This document shows positions 57,848 to 62,728 of a DNA stretch of 62,728 bases, one piece after another. Within the stretch, counting starts at the first letter, position 1, and every line of letters begins with the position of its first letter. Both the position numbers and the translations under genes were made by a program. The DNA lies in NCBI RefSeq assembly GCF_014648655.1, contig NZ_BMRN01000042.1:1-62728 (forward strand). The letters run 5' to 3'. The notes under the pieces are model-generated. The model was not told the origin of the DNA. It did not search any database and saw only the letters and a list, made by a program, of their open reading frames with translations. This DNA comes from Streptomyces atratus (GTDB taxonomy: Bacteria > Actinomycetota > Actinomycetes > Streptomycetales > Streptomycetaceae).

Positions 57848-59770
57848 GTGTCCACACCCGCTTCCGCCACCGCACCCGCCGTGACGCCCGCCGTACCCGC
57901 CCTGGTCGAGCCGACGAAGGTCAAAGGGGCGGACGGTTCCGTACGACAGGTCTCCGTACCCGCGTTCGCGCCTCCCGTACGGCGCGGTTCGCTCGCCGAG
58001 ATCCCCTTCGACAATGCCCGCGAAGCACCGGCCGACGCCGTCCTCAGCCGCAAGCAGCCGGACGGCAGTTGGCAGGACGTGACGGCGGCGGAGTTCGCCG
58101 ACGAGGTACTCGCAGTCGCCAAGGGCCTCATCGCGGAGGGCCTCGGCGCGGGCGACCGGATCGCGATCATGGCGCGTACGACCTATGAATGGACGCTGCT
58201 CGACTTCGCCGCCTGGGCCGCCGGACTCGTCACCGTCCCCATCTACCCGACCTCCTCCGCCTTCCAGGCCCGCTGGATCCTCCAGGACTCCGGCGCCGTC
58301 GCCTGCGCCGTCGAGGCCGCGGACCAGGGCCGGCTGATCAGCCAGGAACGCAAGCAGCTCGGCGACCTCACCCACCTGTGGCAGTTCGACACGGGCGCGC
58401 TAGGCCGGCTGAAGAGCCTCGGCCGGAACGTCCCCGACGACGCCGTCACCGCCCGCCGCGCCACGCTGGAACCCGGAACCCCCGCCACCCTCATCTACAC
58501 CTCGGGCACCACCGGCCGCCCCAAGGGCTGCGTTCTCACCCACGGCAACTTCTTCGCCGAGGTCGACAACGCGATCGAACTCCTTCACCCGGTCTTCAAG
58601 TCGGTCAGCGAATACCCCGCGTCCACGCTCCTCTTCCTCCCCCTCTCCCACGTCTTCGGACGCATGGTCGCGATCGGCTGTCTGCGCGCCCGGGTCCGCC
58701 TCGGCCACGCCCCGTCCATCCGGACCGAGGACCTCCTGGCCGACCTGGCCGGGTTCAGGCCGTCGTTCCTGCTGGCCATCCCGTACGTACTGGAGAAGGT
58801 CTACAACACCGGCCGCGCCACGGCCGAGAAGATGGGCCGCGCCTCGTCGTTCGACCGCGCCGCGAGGATCGCCCAGCGATACGGACAGGCCGTCGAGGCC
58901 GCCGAACACGGCACCGGCCCCGGACCGGGCTGGGGGCTACGAGCAGCTCGTGCGCTGTACGACCCGCTGGTCTACCGCCGTATCCGGGCCGCACTCGGCG
59001 GACACGTCCGGTACGCGATCTGCGGCGGCTCCCCGCTGGGCGGCCGGCTCGCCGCGTTCTACTCGGGCGCCGGCATCGAGATCTTCGAGGGCTACGGCCT
59101 GACGGAGACCACCGCGGCCGCCACCGTCACCCCGCCGCTCAAACCGCGCCTCGGCACCGTCGGCTGGCCGCTGCCGGGCACCGCCGTACGGATCGCGGAC
59201 GACGGCGAGGTGCTGCTCAGCGGCGGCCAGGTGTTCCAGGGCTACTGGGACACCGAACGCGGCGAGGCCGTGCCCGTACAGGAGGGCGGCTGGTTCGCCA
59301 CCGGTGACCTCGGCGCGCTGGACGAGGACGGCTACCTCACGATCACCGGCCGCAAGAAGGACATCATCATCACCTCCGGCGGCAAGAACGTCACCCCGGC
59401 ACCACTGGAGGACTGGCTGCGCGCCCACCCGCTGGTCAGCCAGTGCATGGTGGTCGGCGAAAACCGGTCGTTCATCACCGCCCTGATCACCCTGGAGCCG
59501 GACGGGCTCGCCCACTGGCGGCAGATGAAGAAGAAGCAGGATGTGCCGATCCGCGAACTGGTGGCGGACGAGGAGTTGCGCAGCGCGCTCCAGCGCGCGG
59601 TCGACGAGGCCAACCATCTGGTCTCGCGCGCCGAATCGATCCGCAAGTTCGCTGTGCTGACGGGGGACTTCACGGAGGAGAGCGGGCACCTGACGCCGTC
59701 GCTGAAGCTGAAACGGGATGTGATCGCACGGGACTTCGAGAAGGAGATCGAGGCGTTGTACCGGAAGTGA
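57848..59770 (+). CDS. Long-chain acyl-CoA synthetase (AMP-dependent ligase)
   Basis: A 640-residue ANL-superfamily enzyme. The P-loop-like A3 motif is LIYTSGTTGRPKG, A5 is EGYGLTET, A7 TGDLG, A8 ITGRKKDIIITSGGKNVTP, and the LTPSLKLKRDVI end supplies the thioester-state lysine region. The layout, including LPLSHVFGRM and an insert around 330-380, is that of FadD15-type long-chain fatty acyl-CoA synthetases. A Pro/Ala-rich 30-residue N-terminus is extra. GTG start with GAGGAG upstream. It would feed acyl-CoA to the MaoC/FabG enzymes. Confidence 0.93.
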   Translation: MSTPASATAPAVTPAVPALVEPTKVKGADGSVRQVSVPAFAPPVRRGSLAEIPFDNAREAPADAVLSRKQPDGSWQDVTAAEFADEVLAVAKGLIAEGLGAGDRIAIMARTTYEWTLLDFAAWAAGLVTVPIYPTSSAFQARWILQDSGAVACAVEAADQGRLISQERKQLGDLTHLWQFDTGALGRLKSLGRNVPDDAVTARRATLEPGTPATLIYTSGTTGRPKGCVLTHGNFFAEVDNAIELLHPVFKSVSEYPASTLLFLPLSHVFGRMVAIGCLRARVRLGHAPSIRTEDLLADLAGFRPSFLLAIPYVLEKVYNTGRATAEKMGRASSFDRAARIAQRYGQAVEAAEHGTGPGPGWGLRAARALYDPLVYRRIRAALGGHVRYAICGGSPLGGRLAAFYSGAGIEIFEGYGLTETTAAATVTPPLKPRLGTVGWPLPGTAVRIADDGEVLLSGGQVFQGYWDTERGEAVPVQEGGWFATGDLGALDEDGYLTITGRKKDIIITSGGKNVTPAPLEDWLRAHPLVSQCMVVGENRSFITALITLEPDGLAHWRQMKKKQDVPIRELVADEELRSALQRAVDEANHLVSRAESIRKFAVLTGDFTEESGHLTPSLKLKRDVIARDFEKEIEALYRK

Positions 59771-59855
59771 CCGCGCGAGCGGCGGGCACATCGTCACCGA
59801 GGCCGGACCTGTTGCGCGCCTCTCCCGGTTTCCCCTCAGCCGCCCCGCGCGCCTG

Positions 59856-61031
59856 TCATGCGGTCTTCGGGCGGGCAAAGGTGGCGGGTGCTGACCGACT
59901 GGAGCGTGCTGCGACGAGGTCGGCCGCGAACTTACGGTTCTTGATGGTCTGTTCGCGGTAGTCGGCCGGAAGGTCCGCCAGGGCGAGGAGGCGGTCGCAG
60001 GAAGCCAGCGATCCACGCGCGTCACCGGTCCAGTAGGAGGTGATGGAGTGCTCGAAGAGCAGGCCCCAGCTGTAGATCCAGGGCTCCATGAACAGCCAGT
60101 CCTTGGGGGTGGGGCGATTGAGGCCGGCGACGGCGACTGCGTTGGCCGCTTGATAGCGCCCCATCTTCCTCAGTCGGCTGGTCAGTTCGTAGCAGGCCTC
60201 CAACCGCTGCGGCCGGCTCTCCCATGCGCGGGTGAGAGCGTCCATACCGCCGGGCCAGTCACCGGAGTCGGCCTTGAGCACTCCCACTTGCAGCAGGGCG
60301 TAGTACACCTCCTCGTCCCACCCGCCCATGCCGGACCGACGTTCGTACGTCGCGATCGCTTCTCGGGTCTCACCCATGTCGCGGAGAGTCTGCGCGAGGT
60401 AGAAGACCGTGCGGGGATTGTCGGGGTTGCGCTTGAGGTCCTCGCGCAGCAGGCGGGCATCCCGGGTGAACTTGTCCCCGCGCGAGCCGCCGTCGGCGAA
60501 ATGCTCGATGCTGAGGGCCGAGAGATCGGCAACCGTGTGCTGCTGGGCCGTGGTCAGAAATTCGTGCGTCGCGCCCTCGTAGCGCCATGGGATGTCCCCC
60601 CTGACCAGCCGGGGGATGCGGTATTCGAGGGAACCGAGATGGCGCAACATGTAGGAATCGGCGCTCAGTTCGGACAGTTCGGACAGCGGGCCCTCCCGTC
60701 GGACGGCCATGTCGGCGTCGATGAGCAGGAGGTAGTCGGCCTTGCCGCGTGCGCGCTGGATGTTCAGGGTGCGGTTGTGGCCGAAGTTGGCCCAGAGGTC
60801 CTCGTGGAGTTCTCCCGGAATCCCCTTCATCGTGGCGCGGATCAGTTCCTGTGTTCCGTCACGGGAGCCGGTGTCGGAGATGACCCATGCGTCCACCAGG
60901 TCGCGTACGGAGTTCAGGCATCGCTCGATGACCTTCGCCTCGTCCTTGACAATCATGCACAGGCAGATCGATGGCTTGCGGTGCAGGGCGGGTGGCCGTT
61001 CTTCGGCAGGACGGTCGATCAGATTAGTCAT
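59856..61031 (-). CDS. GT2 glycosyltransferase with helical repeat C-terminus
   Basis: A 391-residue GT-A glycosyltransferase. The nucleotide-sugar fold starts SICLCMIVKDEAKVIERCLN, then ISDTGSRDGT (53-60) and the metal-binding DAD (105-107, LLLIDADMAV). From about 200 on, the sequence is helical and TPR-like (RTVFYLAQTLRDMGETREAI; WDEEVYYALLQVGVLKADSG). Soluble two-domain GTs of this type glycosylate proteins or peptides. I choose the second ATG (61031), 6 bases after GGGAG. The gene diverges from the collagen-like protein and is its likely modifying enzyme. Confidence 0.88.
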   Translation of the reverse strand: MTNLIDRPAEERPPALHRKPSICLCMIVKDEAKVIERCLNSVRDLVDAWVISDTGSRDGTQELIRATMKGIPGELHEDLWANFGHNRTLNIQRARGKADYLLLIDADMAVRREGPLSELSELSADSYMLRHLGSLEYRIPRLVRGDIPWRYEGATHEFLTTAQQHTVADLSALSIEHFADGGSRGDKFTRDARLLREDLKRNPDNPRTVFYLAQTLRDMGETREAIATYERRSGMGGWDEEVYYALLQVGVLKADSGDWPGGMDALTRAWESRPQRLEACYELTSRLRKMGRYQAANAVAVAGLNRPTPKDWLFMEPWIYSWGLLFEHSITSYWTGDARGSLASCDRLLALADLPADYREQTIKNRKFAADLVAARSSRSAPATFARPKTA

Positions 61032-61375
61032 ATACATCTCCCGATCTGACTTCTATGGAGTAACGCTCCACGGCGAATTGGAGCGGTGCACGGGATCGGC
61101 CGATCCGGTCACCGAGGAAAGCGACGCTAGTGCGCCGGAATCCGGCGGTCGCGGCGCGACACGGATTTCGCGGGGGTACGTAGGCGGTCGGGCCGAAATG
61201 GCCAACGGGCCTAACCAATATGTGAATAGGGGCAGATGGTCGAAGCCTTACTCACTCACAAGGGGAACCGTCAGTACTCGGACGGTAGATCATCGGCGTG
61301 GCGCATATGCCCTTGCCCTGTTGCTGATGTCACAGTCACGGCTCCGATCCACGCAGACCCGGTAAGGAATCCGAG
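61032..61375. other. Divergent promoter region of GT2 and collagen-like genes
   Basis: About 340 bases without a gene. It is AT-rich near both starts. An ACCGTC / GACGGT inverted repeat with an 8-base spacer (61267-61286) is the clearest operator candidate. AAGGA at 61363-61367 is the ribosome site of the collagen-like gene. Confidence 0.5.
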
Positions 61376-62728
61376 ATGTACAAATCGAGAAGCTGGGACA
61401 TCCTGTCCCGTTCGACCCTGGGTGCCATGTCGCTGGGTGTGACCCTGGCGCTGTGCCCCATGGACATCGCTCACGGAGCGCCGAACCCCACGGGTTCGCA
61501 GGCGGCCAACCGAGTGATGGCCAGCCGGGTGGCGGCCAGCGTGTCCGGGACTGTCACCTCCCAGACCTCTCAGAACATCCGTAGCGCTCCCACGACCCAG
61601 TCGCAGATCGTGGGCAGCGTGCCGCCCGGCGGCACGGTGTCCATCGCCTGCCAGGTGGTCGGCCAGAACGTCGGCGGGAACTCGTTCTGGTACCTGCTGT
61701 CCGACGGCAGCGGCTGGATGACCGCTCGCTTCATCTCGACGCAGACCCCAGTGCCGTTCTGTGACGACTTCCCGGGCACGGGTGACACCGGCCCGACGGG
61801 ACCCATGGGTCCGATGGGTCCGATGGGTCCGACGGGTCCGTCGGGTGCTAACGGTGCTAACGGTGCGACTGGTCCTGCTGGTCCGACGGGTGCGACGGGT
61901 CTGACGGGCGCCACCGGTGCCACGGGTGCGGCGGGTGCCAACGGTGCCAATGGTGCGACCGGTGCGACCGGTGCGACTGGTCCTGCTGGTCCGACGGGTG
62001 CGACGGGTCTGACGGGCGCCACCGGTGCCACGGGTGCGTCCGGTGCTGTTGGTGCTCACGGTCCGACGGGTGCGACCGGTCCGACGGGTGCGACGGGTCT
62101 GACGGGCGCCACCGGTGCCACGGGTCCGGCGGGTGCCAACGGTGCTAACGGTGCCAATGGTGCGACCGGTGCGACTGGTCCTGCTGGTCCGACGGGTGCG
62201 ACGGGTCTGACGGGCGCCACCGGTGCCACCGGTGCGTCCGGTGCCAACGGTGCCCCGGGTGCTACCGGTGCTACTGGTCCGACGGGTCCGGCGGGTGCCA
62301 ATGGTGCTAACGGTGCCAATGGTGCGACCGGTGCGACGGGCGCCACCGGTGCCACCGGCGCGTCCGGTGCTAACGGTGCCAATGGTGCGACCGGTGCGAC
62401 TGGTCCTGCTGGTCCGACGGGTGCGACGGGTCTGACGGGCGCCACCGGCGCCACGGGTGCGTCCGGTGCCAACGGTGCCCCGGGTGCTACCGGTGCTACT
62501 GGTCCGACGGGTCCGGCGGGTGCCAATGGTGCTAACGGTGCGACGGGTGCGACGGGTGCTGCCGGTACCAATGGTGCTGATGGTGCGACCGGTCCTGCGG
62601 GTCCGACGGGTGCGACGGGTGCGTCCGGTACCAATGGTGCTGATGGTGCGACCGGTCCTGCGGGTCCGACGGGTGCGACGGGTGCGTCCGGTACCAATGG
62701 TGCTGATGGTGCGACCGGTCCTGCGGGT
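61376..62728 (+). CDS. Collagen-like secreted protein with SH3-like N-terminal domain (partial)
   Basis: The frame is open from the ATG at 61376 to the right edge (451 codons, no stop), so the gene is cut by the window. Residues 1-35 look like a signal peptide (TLGAMSLGVTLALCPMDIAH). Residues 68-122 resemble a bacterial SH3 domain (IVGSVPPGGTVSIACQVVG; FWYLLSDGSGWMTARFI) with Cys92 and Cys129 able to pair. From Gly136 an unbroken Gly-x-y repeat of at least 105 triplets follows, mainly GAT, GPT, GAN, GLT, GAS and GPA, with Thr the most frequent y residue. It should form an extracellular collagen triple helix. Thr-rich y positions are the sites glycosylated in bacterial collagens such as BclA, which fits the adjacent GT2. 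Glycine is coded mostly by GGT, unlike the GGC of its neighbours. Confidence 0.9.
   Translation, partial: MYKSRSWDILSRSTLGAMSLGVTLALCPMDIAHGAPNPTGSQAANRVMASRVAASVSGTVTSQTSQNIRSAPTTQSQIVGSVPPGGTVSIACQVVGQNVGGNSFWYLLSDGSGWMTARFISTQTPVPFCDDFPGTGDTGPTGPMGPMGPMGPTGPSGANGANGATGPAGPTGATGLTGATGATGAAGANGANGATGATGATGPAGPTGATGLTGATGATGASGAVGAHGPTGATGPTGATGLTGATGATGPAGANGANGANGATGATGPAGPTGATGLTGATGATGASGANGAPGATGATGPTGPAGANGANGANGATGATGATGATGASGANGANGATGATGPAGPTGATGLTGATGATGASGANGAPGATGATGPTGPAGANGANGATGATGAAGTNGADGATGPAGPTGATGASGTNGADGATGPAGPTGATGASGTNGADGATGPAG
62564..62728 (+). repeat. 63-bp tandem repeat inside the collagen-like gene
   Basis: A 63-base unit coding for seven triplets (GTN GAD GAT GPA GPT GAT GAS) occurs twice without any change (62564-62626, 62627-62689) and is starting a third time at the window edge. 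The identity at silent positions shows recent expansion. Confidence 0.92.

Noticed and set aside
62056..62697. A minus-strand Pro/Val/Ala repeat protein opposite the collagen-like gene
   Set aside because: It is the reverse reading of the Gly-x-y repeat. The plus strand has a signal peptide, an SH3-like domain and a ribosome site; the minus frame has none.

Overview
The window is high-GC actinobacterial DNA, almost certainly a Streptomyces chromosome. Third codon positions are strongly G/C, GTG and TTG starts are frequent, several genes look leaderless, and the content is typical of the genus: DUF3558 lipoproteins, the futalosine menaquinone genes, a hemL / ResA / CcdA / ResB / CcsB run, a fused UreAB urease, DUF4229, and a dormancy-type Acg / universal-stress cluster. 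No tRNA, rRNA, CRISPR array or complete insertion sequence was seen. Everything rests on reading the sequence; no database search was run.

Layout. 0-3.6 kb: two paralogous DUF3558 lipoproteins and an RtcB RNA ligase. 3.6-13 kb: accessory genes (SDR, YnfA, MarR, Mut7-C, NmrA-like, GNATs, AraC, TIGR03086, small membrane proteins), mixed with the remains of a TetR regulator, a flavin monooxygenase and a metallophosphoesterase. 13-19.2 kb: stress/dormancy cluster of USP, Acg-type nitroreductase, cNMP-binding protein, beta-phosphoglucomutase-like HAD and GH65 phosphorylase, ending in a truncated USP joined to an FMN-reductase fragment. 19.5-23.5 kb: TetR / FMN reductase pair with twin operators, and an ECF sigma / membrane partner / PIG-V-like mannosyltransferase run. 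24-32.5 kb: hemL, histidine phosphatase, Tat lipoprotein deacetylase and the system II cytochrome c maturation genes. 33-37.8 kb: a membrane-tethered ligand-binding protein overlapping a large NTPase, a yeast-type cytosine deaminase and a PLDc_N membrane protein.

37.9-44.1 kb: a frameshifted methyltransferase, then ureAB-C-F-G-D without ureE. 44.1-50 kb: the menaquinone genes mqnL, mqnP, ubiX-like, an Lrp regulator and mqnE, with a rhomboid protease and a 44-residue basic protein inserted on the opposite strand. 50-52.8 kb: GNAT, DUF4229, and a DAACS-family symporter behind a Cys-rich leader peptide. 52.8-59.8 kb: MerR remnant, lipase-like hydrolase, TetR, MaoC and FabG, the 3' stump of a FadI-type thiolase, and an acyl-CoA synthetase. 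59.8 kb to the end: a GT2 glycosyltransferase diverging from a long collagen-like protein that runs off the right edge.

The best candidates for undescribed biology are the sensor/NTPase pair (33.0-36.75 kb), the collagen-like protein with its glycosyltransferase (59.9-62.7 kb), and the leader-peptide-controlled symporter, which I infer to be a cystine transporter. A second theme is gene decay: at least seven loci keep only the ends of recognisable genes, often regulator/target pairs, while their neighbours are intact.
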